From assembly GCA_016801845.1 (NCBI GenBank), contig CM028927.1, forward strand, positions 4,550,501 to 4,614,500: 64,000 nucleotides of DNA. The letters run 5' to 3'. The notes beneath the pieces were generated by a model. That model had not been told where the DNA came from. It did not search any database and saw only the letters and a list, made by a program, of their open reading frames with translations. The position numbers and the translations under genes were made by a program. This document shows, one piece after another, positions 23,839 through 37,161 of the stretch. Each line of letters opens with the position of its first letter. The stretch's first letter is position 1. Source of the stretch: Polydactylus sextarius. Lineage: Eukaryota > Chordata > Actinopteri > Polynemidae.

Positions 23839-26296
23839 GTGAAAAGATTCTGAACAAACACTTCTCCTGAAGCACTGACAGTGTGTGACACTGGCAATAT
23901 GAGCTTGGAAATGGAGTTTGCTGATGTCAACAAAAGCCGTTTCTGACGGACTACAGAAAAGTGTAACCAATGACGTAAAAGCTCAGTTCACCAGCTCATT
24001 TAACATTTGGAACCTCAAATTCAAACAAACATATCATTAGTCAATAACAGAATCAGTATAAATTCAGAGACCTTGTTTAGTGACAAGATGCAGGTCAGTC
24101 GTGTTCAGCCGGTTCTGCCTGAAGCCCAAGATGCTTGCTCACACATACGTGAGCTAGAGCACGAGCAACCACATGCTGACTGTAGTTCATTTAATGGCCA
24201 ATGGCTTAATTAAAAAGCCAAAGGTTGCATATAGAAGCTTTAACCGAAAGGCGATGTGCAGAGTTAGCACATCTTATTGCGCTACACAAGCACAAGAAAG
24301 AAGCCTAAGTATCAAAAGAATAGTGACAAAACCAGAGTCAACGCTGGCATCACTTCCTACATCTGACGACAGATGCTGATGAGCAATGGATAGAAGTTTG
24401 AAGCTGAACTGAAGTAAGTAAACAGCTGTTACTGCTAGAATTTTGTCATGCGGCAACTGGAAAAACCAACATATCCTAAATTAAAAAGGCACATCACTGA
24501 TTAGTTCTCTTCAGTTGTCACCCAGATGCTTTGTGTTCACCTCTGCTTCCCATCATCTGTCTTTTGGAAAAATATTTGAGGCTTCACATATACAAATTTT
24601 TGTGCATACAAAGCTACTTCAGTATAAATTACATACAAATGCCAAGGCTCTAGTTTTTAATTGCTGGGTGTTAAAAGATGTTGGGCTGAGGGCAGCTACA
24701 ATAAACATGTAAATCTGAGTGCCAGCTGAAGAGAAACTACCATGGGGTCGATTCCCCTTCACAGTATCATGTTACATGCCTTTACTGTGTTTAAGCTTCT
24801 TCTCATTGATTCTTGGTTATTAATATATTCCCATAAGGTTGTGGAGACTGGCCCAAACCTTAGCTTTTCTGTCCAGACAGGCCTCAGTCTCGTCAGAGAC
24901 AAAAGAATGAAGGTCCACACCTGTCCTATAACCTACACACATATTGCTGGGGTCTGTGTACAGTTCACAACATGACTCTGCCTGGTTAAAACATCCGCTT
25001 GACCCCCTGCTCGTCTCATCTTTGGCCTCACCTGCTTGTGGTTCAGAGCAGCTTGCACCGAAGGCCGGTTCTCCATCTGCTGGGCCAGCCGGCGATTGCG
25101 GGCACTGGCCAAATGCTGCTGTTGCATGGTGGCTCGAATGCTTACTGCAGTGGGCTGCTTGTTCTTCAGCATGTTAGTGAAGCTTTAGAGGTGGGAGGGA
25201 AAAAGAGGGAAGTAAAAGAAGGGGACAGGGGACATACAGAGGAGGAGGAGGAAGCAGGTTCCACATCAAGTCATTTCTCATATTATGGATGCGGCCACAG
25301 ATGTGGTGGCTTTGTTTGTCATGTAAGACTCATGTTGTTGGCACTCACGTTCTCTCTCAAATGACAATCCAGAATGAGTTATACTTGAATTTTGTATATT
25401 TTTAAAAAAGCACAAGATGACAGGCAAAACAAGATTAAGAAACTCTAGAGTACAAAACAGAGAGAGGGTGAGAAGTAGAGAAGGTGCTAGAAGAGGAGCA
25501 CAATGTGCCACTTACAGGCCTCTGGCTGACTGGCTGGGCTGTCGTCGTGCTGCGGCAGCAGAGGCCATGGACATGAGGAGTGCTTGGCCACCCAGCCACT
25601 TACAGCATGGACCGTGACTTCTGGTTAGACCACAGAGACTCAGAGCAGGGAGGGAGAGATGGGAGGGGGAAAGGGAGCTCTTTGTCACGTCCAAGCTTGG
25701 ACTGAGTAGCCAGTGTCTTATAGATTTAGAGCAGAGAAAGACAGTGAAAGAACAGGTGGATGAAGGAGCATGTGCTTCACTGGTTTGAGAGAGAAACATC
25801 TGAGATATCTCCCTGGTGGAGTTTAAGCCTTGCTCAGCCTTAACAGGCGTATACTCGATGTATACTGTATAATTAACAGGGAGCAGGAGTGCCAAGGCAT
25901 TTGTAGGACAGTGGTCTGGTCTAGCACAGGCCAACCACGGCTTACCAAGTGTGACCACTACCCTCTTCCCATGTCTACATGTGTGCACTGCTCACACAAG
26001 ATATTTAGCTTGGTCAAGCTCCTCTGCTCCATCTTAAAATGATGTTTAACTCGACAACTGCCGATGACAAGGTTGAGTGAACAGTGCACACACTGAGGAC
26101 AGTCAGAATAGCATCCATGTCGGGTCCGGTCCCCAACAGTAGCCTTCCGCAGAGAGCACTAGAACCTTCACAAGCCAAGGCTGGCCCCTGCATCTGGTGT
26201 ATAACTGCTGACAGGGTGCGTGGCGCCTCACCGCTCATTCAGGGACACTTTGGTGGTGCTTTTCAGCACAACTTTTTGGGAGGAGGCTGCACTCAT
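22418..26296 (-). CDS. chtop: Chromatin target of PRMT1 (TREX mRNA-export factor)
   Basis: Five coding exons in phase: 26232-26296, 25032-25182, 22981-23155, 22704-22853, 22418-22620, giving 247 residues (human 248). The N-terminus has the KVVLKSTTK and SLNER blocks. Next come the NMLKNKQPT and SARNRRLAQQMENRPSVQAAL blocks, then [21 protein letters not shown]. The middle is an Arg-Gly-rich region, the substrate of arginine methyltransferases. The C-terminus has the duplicated [20 protein letters not shown] segment that contacts the export helicase UAP56 in mammals. It acts in the nucleus in mRNA export. The long intron 23156-25031 includes a 32-base poly(T) run. A non-coding first exon (about 26999-27230, donor GTAAGT) places its promoter back-to-back with snapin. 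Confidence 0.96.
23806..23837. repeat. Poly(T) run in a chtop intron
   Basis: Thirty-two consecutive T on the plus strand, thus poly(A) in the sense of chtop. It could be a retroposon tail, but no retroposon body is recognisable beside it. Confidence 0.9.
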
Positions 26297-27089
26297 TGTG
26301 ACAGGCTTCGCTTTCAGGCTCCTATGAGAAAACAAAGACAAAGACAAATTAAAACTAGGTGAGCTGGTAAAAGTAGGCACAAAACAGACTGCATAAATGT
26401 GTGGTGACATCTGATGTACAAGATGTGTATAAACTCTAAATAAAATGACTGATAGCATCAGTTCCTCCCCCAATTCTCATTTAAAAACATATATACACTG
26501 AACTTGCACATATACATGAATATATATGGATTTCCATTTATCATTTAGTTGTAGGAAAGAGAACATTTATAGGACATTTATTAAGCGGTTGACTGTTGCT
26601 TGGAGATTTATGTTGACACTGTTTCAACTCCATTCTCTAACCAACAGAGGTCGCCATTTTGCTCTAGTTTGAACAGCAAGTTAGCAAACGGCTAATAAAC
26701 CATTTGTCGGTAATAAATAAGAAAGCCTCGCGTCGCCGTCATTAGCGGCCATTATCTCACACATGGCCATGCACGTAGAGCAGAGTCAGGACAGACTGCG
26801 CAGTTAAATCCAATTCACGCACCGTGGAGAAAACAAGTAGCAATGACACCGACAAACCGGCCAAACTAAAAACAACAAGTCAGCGGGGCTATCGGAGACA
26901 TTTAACACGATCCCACACCAACTCAGACTTGAAAAATGTGTACTTGCTCAGTGAAAAAAGTTATGTTAGAATTTAAATCACTTAGATTTTGTACTTACAG
27001 TGAAGGTATCGTCGGTGGAGACAGAAGCCTTACTGCCGGCCGGGGTTAGCTTTAGCAGCTTTTAGCAGCAGTACGACAAGGCCGCGCAG

Positions 27090-27321
27090 GTAGTCTGATA
27101 ATCGTCTATTTTAATAGAAGCTGTTGTTTATTCGCGTTCTAACTGAGCTGATGGAACCGTGATGAAGCTAAATTGTTACACACGGGCTTTGAAACCGTGT
27201 CTCCCTAAAATGGTGCTGCCGTCCGCCCCGGTGATCCTCGGGAAGAAAATGGAGCGGATCTTATGACTCCACCGTCATCGTGACGTCACTTCTCGTCTGG
27301 CAGCGCAGACGCTTCACTAAA
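27090..27321. promoter_or_regulatory. Bidirectional chtop/snapin promoter with a CRE
   Basis: The chtop non-coding exon (minus) and the snapin start codon (plus, 27322) are only about 100-300 bases apart. There is no TATA box. A perfect palindromic TGACGTCA (ATF/CREB site) lies at 27281-27288. Three AAAATGG motifs (about 27207, 27247 and 27320) resemble YY1 sites, the last one covering the snapin start codon. This layout fits a shared promoter for two housekeeping genes. Confidence 0.7.
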
Positions 27322-28989
27322 ATGGCCGCAGCGGTTGCGTTGGAGACTCCTTCAGGTAAAGATGCTATCGCCGAGGGGCTGCTCGACCTCCTCAAACCTG
27401 CCATACAGCAGCTCGACCTGCACGTACACTCAGTCAGGTAAATACGTGATGGACAACGTTTAACTTTTAGCAGTGTTAGCTGTGTTCGCCAGCTGGCGCA
27501 CTGAGGCTGTCCCGTGACTGGAGCTGGGTGCTGCTAGTTGTTATTGATGTAACTGAATGGCTTTCATCATCATTTAACTGTTGTTTATTTCAGTAAAACT
27601 ACCTGTTTTAATGATGTACCTGATATGTCATCATCAGTCTTCACCGTCATAATCATGTTTTTCCATGTGTTTTATTCTTCCAGAGAAAGTCAGGTAGACC
27701 TCAGAGAGCACATAGACAGTCTGGCCACAGGTAATTGACAGGCTAGAGTCTGAGAAATCCAACTTTTTGATCTGAAACGCTAACAGTATCTGTTTTAAAA
27801 TCCACGTATGGAGGATATTAAAAAATATATGTTTGCTAATCAGTGGATTGGTCTTGTGTGCCTTGTTATATGTGTTCTTTGCAGAGTTGTGCAGGATAAA
27901 TGAACATCAGAAGGTGGCACTAGACCTGGATCCATATGTGAAGAAGCTGCTGAATGCAAGACGCAGAGTGGTTCTGGTAAACAACATACTGCAGAATGCA
28001 CAGGTCAGTCGTCATCTGCAAACTGAGCTGAGATTCCTGGCAGCAAACAGCAGACAGACTCAAACTGTGTCCCGATGAAGGATCCTTTGAAGGATCCATC
28101 CTGTGAAGGTCTGGCCTGCTTAGGTTGCAGAGACCAGACCCACAGTGGAACCAAATGTCCTTAGATGGGAAGGTTAAGTCTATGCAGAATTTTTTGTTTA
28201 CACCCCATGCATTTTTACACCACACATTATTCATGTTGCCCAGTAGCAGTAATTCCTAACAGTGTTTATTGTCATAATTTACAGTACCATAAAAACACAA
28301 ATACACATTCCAACCTAATACTTACATTTAACTAACATTCACGGCATTGTACTCCTCCTCTGTTACTGCTCCTGTTACTCCGGTTGTAACACTCATGTCA
28401 CCTAGCAGCCATGAGAACAGCACTTCTGCATTGCAAACCTGTGAGTAATGTATCTTGGGTTAGTTGGGCTGTGAGGGATCTGACCACTTCATCCTTTGTG
28501 GCCTGAAAAAAGAAGGCTGGATTTCTCAGCTGCATTTCAAACGCGCACCTATTACACGTGTGGTCAACAAATCCACCCTTTGAAGAATGTGGCCTGCAGT
28601 TGGGACTCAGCTTCAGTGATTATCAGCTTCAGTTATTATATAGTATTATTATTATTATTTTTACACAAACGGGCACCAAACACCTCTACAGATGTTCTCC
28701 AGTGCACTATCCTGTCAGTTAATGCAGCTTTAAATACTTTACATCTTTACAGTTAAGTGCACCACTACTGCAACCTCTACTACTATAGGTACTGTGAATT
28801 AGTTGTATTGTGCCACTGTATTGACACTATTATCACGACAAACCTTAGTGCAGTTACACATAACATCACCTCTCCCCCCAGGAGCGTCTGAGGCGACTCA
28901 ACCACAATGTGGCCAAAGAAACAGCACGAAGGAAGACCATGCTGGAGGCTTCAGGAGTGTTCACATCTCGCTCTCCCAGCAAACCCTGA
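27322..28989 (+). CDS. snapin: SNARE-associated protein Snapin (BLOC-1/BORC subunit)
   Basis: Four exons: 27322-27437, 27684-27730, 27885-28003 and 28882-28989, giving 129 residues (human 136). Conserved blocks run through the protein: EGLLDLLKPA, QQLDLHVHSVRESQVDLREHID, then LATELCRIN, VALDLDPYVKKLLNARRRVV and ERLRRLNHNVAKETARR. These form the coiled-coil body that joins BLOC-1 and BORC. It acts on lysosome-related organelles, lysosome positioning and SNARE complexes. The N-terminus is shorter than in mammals. The start is the ATG in AAAATGG next to the shared promoter; no other in-frame start precedes it in the exon. A poly(A) signal lies at 29137. Confidence 0.96.
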
Positions 28990-29136
28990 TCCCTGCAACC
29001 ACTCCATTGCTCTGAACAGCACATACTGTGAACTGTTTCAACCAGGAGGGACACGTGTGCAGGAATCTGTAACATGAAGAGGACTGGCCTTCCTTTGACT
29101 CTTACGCAGCTGTTTGCCATCCTGCACTGTCCACAT

Positions 29137-29142
29137 AATAAA
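29137..29142 (+). terminator. snapin: Poly(A) signal of snapin
   Basis: AATAAA 148 bases after the stop codon, with no other candidate nearer. Confidence 0.75.
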
Positions 29143-30039
29143 ATCCTTCTATCTGCTTATCATCAGGCAGACATTTATGCAACATAACACTTTTGTTTTT
29201 TTGTATGCTACTGATTTCTTCATTTAAAGTGATAATAAACTGTATATCAATGTAATGCTCTATTTTGTTCAGCTTGTGCAGAAATTGTTTTGTAAATTGC
29301 TCTCATGTTTACATGCTGATATTTGTTGCCCCTCACGGCACCACCTGAGGGTGGGGCTAGAGGAAAAGACATGGGGTCATTAAAATGATCAGCTTTGAAT
29401 TTACACTTGAATTTATGCTTGAATTTATGCTTGCAGTCTTACCCAATGATTTTTTCAGTTTTAGTAAATGAGGCAGAGTTAATTATTTTTTGTTACTCTG
29501 AATAAAAATATGTTACATTTTCATGGTTTGTGGTGTGGGGGAACTACTCCACACCGTTGTAAGTGATACCTGGGGGACATAAATCATAGTATGGGGGCAA
29601 CAACACCCAATCAAGTGGACTCAGAACTGAGATTCCTCATTAAATTTGGTCCTGGATCCAGAAGAGTCCTTAAAGTTTATTGATCCTTGGTCACAAAGTA
29701 GTTTTAACCACTGGTACATTAGTGTGTCTAACCAATTGGGAGCTGCCCTCATGGTCCTAGAAATAAAAATCTCCCAATATAAAACGTGTGTTTTGTGTAA
29801 ATGTCAGGATGACTGTGGAGCGGCTGCTGCTGCAGTGAGTCAGTAATGGTTTTCTGAAGCGTGTCAGCTGTGACCAGAAAAGAGCAGTTCGTGTGTGTGT
29901 GTATATGTGTGTGAGTGAGTGTTGGGGGAGGGGAGGGGGCGGTAATCTCAGCGGCGCCACCTTAAAAAAACAGTCTCGCGGACCTGTCAATCTGTACGAG
30001 CCAGACAGACCCTGGCTGGTTGCCCTGCTGTGAGAACTG

Positions 30040-30385
30040 TGTCCTGATTGGCTGAGAGCGAGCGTCCTTGTGAGACCCGAGCGCTCATTGGCTGCAGCGT
30101 GTCGAGACGCTGACGCGCACGACGTCTCCTCTCTATTGTTATTGTGGCGTGCGCGTGAGGAGCGGGCAGGATGCACGAGGAGACAGTGGGGCCGTTATAA
30201 GGATAAAACAACAGGGAGAGCTCCAGCACATGAGGAATACAGGAAAACAGTAGCTGGTTCAGTCCGAGGACTCCTCAGACCCCCGTCAGTCCGGTACACA
30301 GGGCTGTAAACACTAACAGCAGCCGGTCCACACCGACACTCCGAGCTCTTTCTGTCCAAGTTCTCCTCTCCGGTCCGGCTCATGT
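30040..30385 (+). promoter_or_regulatory. GC-rich promoter and probable non-coding first exon, likely of the smad4-like gene
   Basis: Two inverted CCAAT boxes (ATTGG at 30047-30051 and 30087-30091) precede a GC-rich, CpG-containing stretch. A good donor (GTGAGT) follows at about 30386. No convincing coding frame is present. The next coding exon downstream on this strand is the smad4-like start exon at 34.7 kb, and vertebrate Smad4 genes do have upstream non-coding exons. The link is inferred from position. Confidence 0.45.
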
Positions 30386-31663
30386 GTGAGTACAAGCCGT
30401 TTGTCTCTGTCTCGTCTCTCGCCATTATCAGACTAAATAACCGGGAAGCCCGGAGTGTGAAGGGGGGATTCGGTCACGTTAGCCGCTGGCTGCCGCTGTG
30501 TCAGTCTGTGTCACCGTGGGGCTCCTCTGTCCGTCCAGCTGTTAGATCACTGTGGTACCGGACTGACGGACTCATATGGGCCGATCAGGGGTCAGTGGAT
30601 GTCCGGGGCCTGGAGGCTGCTGCTCAGACAGGTTGTATGAGGCAGATCACACACTGTGTGGTGGTCTCAGTGCTCAGGTCTGGGCCTGTGTGATGGTACA
30701 GTGTGTGTTACCTGTGATTCTGCTGGAGGACATTTTACTGGAGGTTCCTGCAGGAGTGTGTTTAGCCACTGTACATATCAGTACATGTTACATGTAGTTC
30801 AGACTGTGATCTCCTAAGTTGTATAATAGTTGAATATATGTATTCACAGGCTGTGCTGTACAGATATGACTTACTGTTCAAAAAGCATTTTATTTCAGTC
30901 CAGTATCACTGGTGGATTGTTGTGTTGTCATGTTATGCTTCATCACAACAGCTTATCAGACAGTTCTCACCATCATAAACCATGAATATTGATTATGAAG
31001 TTGAAGTAATTTGTGCTGAAAAACTAGACTAACAAAACAGTGTAAACTGGGCTGAGTTTGTGAGTCAGGTTCCTTCTCAGAAAACAGGGAGAGTGACTGC
31101 ATCATGATCAATACACCAGTGCGAGATGTGCAGACTTTACATGTTAGGACATGTGTAATCATAATTACCTCATAGCGTCATATCTATAATTATTGTAATG
31201 ATCCAGAAGTGTCGTATCTGTCATGATATAAAGTTCTTAAATGGATCATAACAAGTGCTGCTACTGTTTCCTGGTAATAATACTGTTGTACAGTAACTTC
31301 ACTGCAGTATGTGTGAAGGATATTTACAATCAGGGTTTGGGCCTAGAGACTATTCATTTGTAACAGGAAGCCTGTGTTATGGGAGGTTGGATGAAAGGCA
31401 CTCATCACCTCAGTGTTGGTGCAGTTTGACCAGGGTCAGAATCAGAGTCAGTACATCTCTGCTGCTGTAAAGGTTTTAGACCAGGCTGGTTTTCATGTGT
31501 CCCTCAGTGAAGACTGTGATTAACAGGCTTGGAGTATTGCTGTGTTGTGACAACTCTTGCTGTAGTAAAGTATTTAAACACTTCCTCTGCCTTTCTCTCT
31601 CACTGCTCTGATATGTGCACAGTCCACTGACACCCACTAATCCCTGGTCTGCTCTGCCAACAG

Positions 31664-31739
31664 GGACTGATTCAGAGCTGGGCCATCACAATGCCAATGA
31701 ACTTTCTGGTCACTCATTGGCTGACCAACTTAATACAAG
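31664..31739 (+). other. Possible non-coding or unassigned exon
   Basis: Bounded by a good acceptor (CCAACAG) and donor (GTAAGC). A second acceptor after a CATCATCATCACAG tract at about 31986 could start another exon. Joined in one phase they read open for about 60 codons (fragments NFLVTHWLTN and CPVDDPKWFGS) with no family I recognise. They may be 5' untranslated exons of the smad4-like gene or part of an unknown small gene. Confidence 0.3.
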
Positions 31740-32299
31740 GTAAGCAACGCAGCAACACCATGTGGTTTACGATGATGTGCCATCATCATCATCATTAATA
31801 TTATTCATCAGTGGCTGACAGACTGATAGTGGACAGAGAGTTTCTGTCTCTGCCCCTCACCTCGCTCCAGTAGCCTTGAGGATGTTTTGTGTGTTTTTGA
31901 TTTGTGTTATTACATCACTTGATTTGCCATTTGCCTCATACGGATGTGTTTTTTGCCTCTTGATGTATTAATCATCATCATCACAGAAAAGAATCCATCT
32001 TGCCTTTCTCAAAACTATTGTCCCGTGGATGACCCAAAGTGGTTTGGATCAGCGTCCTACGAGCGAGGAAGTACTGGCAGCTACTGGCATCATGGACTGA
32101 AGTTAGCGCATTGTAGATGGAGACGCCAGAGTGTTCACTCAATCGGCTGCCAAGTATTTTTTGTTTTTCTGAACAGTTTTCAACAAAGCCTGTCGAAGAG
32201 GGTCAGATGTGTCAGAGTTTCCCACAGAATCAGATTGTGGTTGTGTCCGTAGCTGACTAGAGGTCACTACGCCAGATGACATTGTTCTCTCAGACAGAT

Positions 32300-34430
32300 G
32301 AAAATAATAAAAATAAAAAAATGCGTAAGACACTGTGGTAACTGTTAGTATGCCTAAGTACTTGTGTCTTGTTGTGAATAATGTTTTTAACAGATCTATA
32401 ATCTGATCTTTGATGTGGATCCAGACTGTAACTAGACTATGGCAGCAGTGACGACATTGAAAATGACTGTGATGTGCTGACATCCAGTCTTCCTCCAACA
32501 TGCCGCTGGCTCACACTGACTGACTTTTTAAACACGTCACAAATCACAAGCCATCTGGTGGTCAGTCATTCCTTCGGTTGGTGAACGCAGCACAGAGTGT
32601 ATCTGTAGTACAAGGTCACATCTCTATCTTTAAAAAGTGGATCATGGACGTCCTGAAGATTGTTGATCCCCAGCTGGTAACTGTTGAACCAAAAGCAGAA
32701 ATCACTGTGAATATTTCTCCTCTAAGCTCAGATGTTTCTCAGAGATGAACAGGACCAGGATTAGTTCTGGAGCTGATTATTAATGAGCTGCTGAATTGAC
32801 ATAGACTCAGTGACAACCACGGTGCTCGGCTGATAATCTGCCCTGTAGCTCAACTGCTGTCTGACACCTGACACCCACAGGTGAACAGTAACAAGGGATG
32901 AGTTCTCTAAGACAGGCCGACCTCTGTCTGCACATTATTGAAAGTAAGATGTTCAGTAGGAGGCAGTCAAGGTCAAATGCCAGTGGTTGTTTGAAGGAGG
33001 AGGTTTTAAGGTTGAGGTTAGAATCAGATTTAGTCATGATCTCTCTGACTGTGTTTGGGCTCTGTTTTATATTCCCTTTTATTTTTGAAGAGAACCTCTT
33101 TGATGTGCCTGTTGTTTTTACTTGCAGTTTTAGTTCCAGGGTGTTTACATGCTCCATCATGATGTGTTGCACCTGTGTCTTGTTACCTTCCCCCCCTTTT
33201 TCTGTGTTTCCACTTGTAGTTTTTGTGTTTTCTGCCTCAACTTCAGTGTGTTTGCAGCCCCCGACATCCAGGACTGTCTGCTTTTTGCTGAAATGCTTTA
33301 AACCACAACATGAAATTTATTTTGACTTTGTGATTACTAGGTCCACATCTCTTAAAACTTCCTACTTTCACTGTGTAGGTTGTGAGCTCGTCATTTGTTC
33401 GTAGTGAAGGGGATTTTGGAGTTTGTAACAGGCAGGAAGTGGAGGAGAACGCTGCCTGAAATAGGAGCCAGTCAGGTTTACACCCAGAGTCTACATGTGA
33501 TGATTCAGACTATGGAGGAGGAGACGCTCATACATACCATCACATGATTATTTACCAAAAGTCCCATGTGCTTGTGTGATTAGTAAAACTGAGCCATTCA
33601 GACGCTTGTCCAGAAATAGGTTCAAGAAATAACTTATTAACAAACTGGCCTTTGGTTGGAGAGAGGAGGAGGAGGAGCAGCAGAGTGGTTGTAGCCAGGG
33701 GGGAAACCAACAGAGAACCAGGGGAGGTTGGCAGCTGGATTCAGAGTCTGAACAAGAGGATCTGAGCCCAGCTAGGAAGGAGAATCAGCTGTGTCAGTCC
33801 AGAGAGCGGGGGAAGAAGGTGATCCAGGTGGGAGCAGCAGCTGAGGTGACACAGTGCTGGTAATGGGTCAGGGTCATTTAATGTCTGCTGTGAGAAACAA
33901 GTCAGTACAAATCCGACCATACACATACACCATGTCAGCTCTTTTTCTCCTCCATTTTCTCATGGTCTGAGATGTTGAGAGAGAGTGCGCGAGTGAGTGA
34001 GAGTCATACAGAAAGAGAGACCCTTTGACTAATCCGCTGTCCTGTATGAAATAATTATACGTTGGTATTCCTGAGTGGTACAGTTTAAACATTAGCTCAC
34101 TGTGTTATTTGCTGTTTTACAAAAGGCCAGAGAGAAAATTAAGTGGCTCATGTCTGATTTAGATGACAGACTGATAACGACCACCTTACTCTGAATCCGC
34201 TCAGACCACTGGACCGGTCATGAGTTGAACTGTGTGTCCCTGTAGAGTGTGTTTTATGGTTGGCAGTAGAGCAACAGGGTCAGGCAGTGATGTTACAGGC
34301 GCAGGAATTAAGACTGAGTTGAATCTAAAGCCTGATTGTAAATGGTTTACAACAGCTGTAAACACTGCTAAACACTTGTCTGTGTTTGGATGCTTCATGA
34401 TGTTCAAGTTTAATGATGGAGGCCTTTGTG
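32300..34430. other. Gene-free stretch before the smad4-like start exon
   Basis: Presumably intron if the 30.2-kb exon belongs to the smad4-like gene. I see no coding exon, snoRNA fold or transposon here. A purine-rich patch lies at about 33655-33840. Confidence 0.5.
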
Positions 34431-34437
34431 TGTGACC

Positions 34438-34441
<4 letters not shown>

Positions 34442-34512
<71 letters not shown>
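34442..34512. repeat. TA dinucleotide microsatellite
   Basis: About 35 TA units, roughly 170 bases upstream of the first coding exon of the smad4-like gene. Confidence 0.97.
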
Positions 34513-34514
<2 letters not shown>

Positions 34515-34685
34515 CAACATGCTTCTAATAATGGCTAAAATGATTGAATGTGCTGCATATACAAACCTTTTATAGCCTGATAAGGTAGAGTGCACTCAGA
34601 TATAATTTAGACCAGCATGAGTCAGAGTGCTGTGTGTTCATTAAACATAAGGAGGCCTCCTCTTGTGTCCCGCGGCAGCAGCATC

Positions 34686-37124
34686 ATGTCGGTGAACCCT
34701 CCGAGCAGCAACGACGCTTGCCTCAGCATCGTCCACAGCCTCATGTGCCACCGGCAGGGCGGCGAGAACGAGGGCTTTGCCAAGCGCGCCATCGAGAGCC
34801 TGGTGAAGAAGCTGAAGGAGAAGAAGGATGAACTGGACTCACTCATCACTGCCATCACCACCAACGGCGTCCATCCCAGCAAGTGTGTCACCATCCAGAG
34901 GACGTTGGACGGACGTCTGCAGGTCAGTCTACATCCCATAATTCCATGTCATCAAGATCTCATGAAGTGTGAAGTGTAGATATTTAGCCTGACAGCTGAC
35001 ATTTTATGCCTCAGTATGTTAGAGAGGGATGGTCATATTGTTTTGGCTCAGTGTTTATATTCATGATTGTTTCATAACAGTGGAGACGTGTGTGTTCGTC
35101 AGTGCTACACATCAGACTTCAGTTAAAAGTAGCGAGCACACAGTCACAGGGTGCTTAGAGACAGGGTGTGAGGAGCTTGGAGCAGAGTCACTGCTCCTTC
35201 ACATCAAAGTGAGCTAATTGAGGTGGTTTTAGGAGATTTTATCTTGGCACGTCCAATGAGAGGAGACCTCAGAATAGACCCAGAAAGTACTGGAACACAG
35301 TAGGATCCCACAGGAGGAGCTGGTCAGCAACACTAGGGACAGGGACACCTGGACTACCTCGTCCTGCTGCCACTGTGACTTGACCCTAGCTCCTTGAAGA
35401 TGGATGGAGACATAACATATAACAGGAACGCCCATAAGAAATTTCATCGCACCTGCTACAAACATTCACTTGATATCAAAGATAAACTAATTTAAGTGGT
35501 TAAAAGGTCAAAGAATAAAGTCATTGTGACCTGTAAAATCCTGTTTTTTGGCCTCTTGAATGTGAAGCCTCAAGGGAACCACTACACATTCAGCAGAAAT
35601 GTTCACTTAGACTTTAGGATGGTGAGCTGATTTTGGTCATTTTGGTCAGTTAAGGTCACAGAAACCGAACACACATTAGTGTAGACATGTGTGACTGAGG
35701 TATTATCTGTGTATGTTAGAACCATTAAAGCTCCACAGGAAAACAGTTCAATACCAGTCAGCAAACTGTGTTAGAAACTGGTGCTGTTTAAGTCAGCTGA
35801 ACAGCTAAGATATTTCACCATCAGCAAACTAACCACCGCATGGAATATGACACTATGACGGGTCTAAATCAGCACAAAACACCTTCAGCAAAGACATTCT
35901 GCAGGACAGGCCAACAGATCAGAACATTACAGACACAGTTGTTGTCAAAATCACACAATTTGTCTACATATCAGTGTGTTTAATGCTGGCACTTCCTTTG
36001 TGGGCACATTTATGGTGTAGGAGTTGTTGTATTGATGCTGTGCTCTCTCCTCAGGTGGCAGGGAGGAAAGGTTTTCCTCATGTAATTTATGCACGTCTGT
36101 GGCGCTGGCCCGACCTCCACAAGAACGAACTCAAGCACGTCAAGTTCTGCCAGTACGCCTTCGACCTGAAGTACGACAACGTATGTGTCAACCCCTACCA
36201 CTATGAGAGGGTGGTGTCTCCAGGCATTGGTAGGTTCAGCAGCTCCACTCTGCTTCAACAGGTTTCACAATCTCTGAACATTTCATCACTGACTAATATT
36301 AGCAGCTACCCTGATGCATCATGATCTGTACAAGCAAACTTCTCACCTTTTGTTCCCATCTCCTCTCACAGTTGGTCTCAGCCTCCAAAACACAGGTGAG
36401 TTCACAGTCAAACTCATCAGTGATAAGAGGAGAGAAGAAGCTGAAAGTGCAGATGTGGAGTTCTCACACCTCATGTCTCAATGATGTCACGATGTGCTGT
36501 TGTCATTGACAGTGTGTGAGTGTTATAAACATGTCTGACCTGATATTTTGCCTCCTGCAGCAGCACCAGTAGGCCTCATCAAAGAGGAGTACATCCATGA
36601 CTGCATACAGATGGACCTCCCACCTGGCATGCCTCTGTCAGACCACCAGGCAGCTATGAAACTGCCTCCCCCTCCGCCAGACCACTATGGCCAGCCCTTG
36701 CCTCCACCCCAGCTGCCCTCTGAGCCCCACGGACCCCCACCTGTCAGCAGATACACTAATCTACCTGTCTCACCCAAAGGTCGGCTCCTTGTATTTCTCT
36801 GTTTTAACAGTTTACCCGCAATGAGCAGATGTGTTTAATGCTCATCATACCTTCATCCCTCCAGTGTCTGGCTCTGGCTCCATGCTGCCACTGCAGGGCG
36901 CTCACAGTGACGGCCGTCTGCAGACCGCATCTCCACAGGCTCAAGTCATGACCCCGACACCGCGACCTCCGACCCCAACCCAGCCACCGCCTCAGCAGCA
37001 GGCTGCACCGCAACCCTCGCAGCCACCCCATTCACAACAAGGCCCACTACCTCCTCCTCACTCACATGGTCAGAACGGATACAACAACAAACACTCTCAG
37101 AACCAGGCTGTCTTCCACAGTGAG

Positions 37125-37161
<37 letters not shown>

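Noticed and set aside
24740..24770. tRNA-like GGTCGATTCCCC
   Set aside because: One base short of a T-loop consensus, with no A box or cloverleaf around it.
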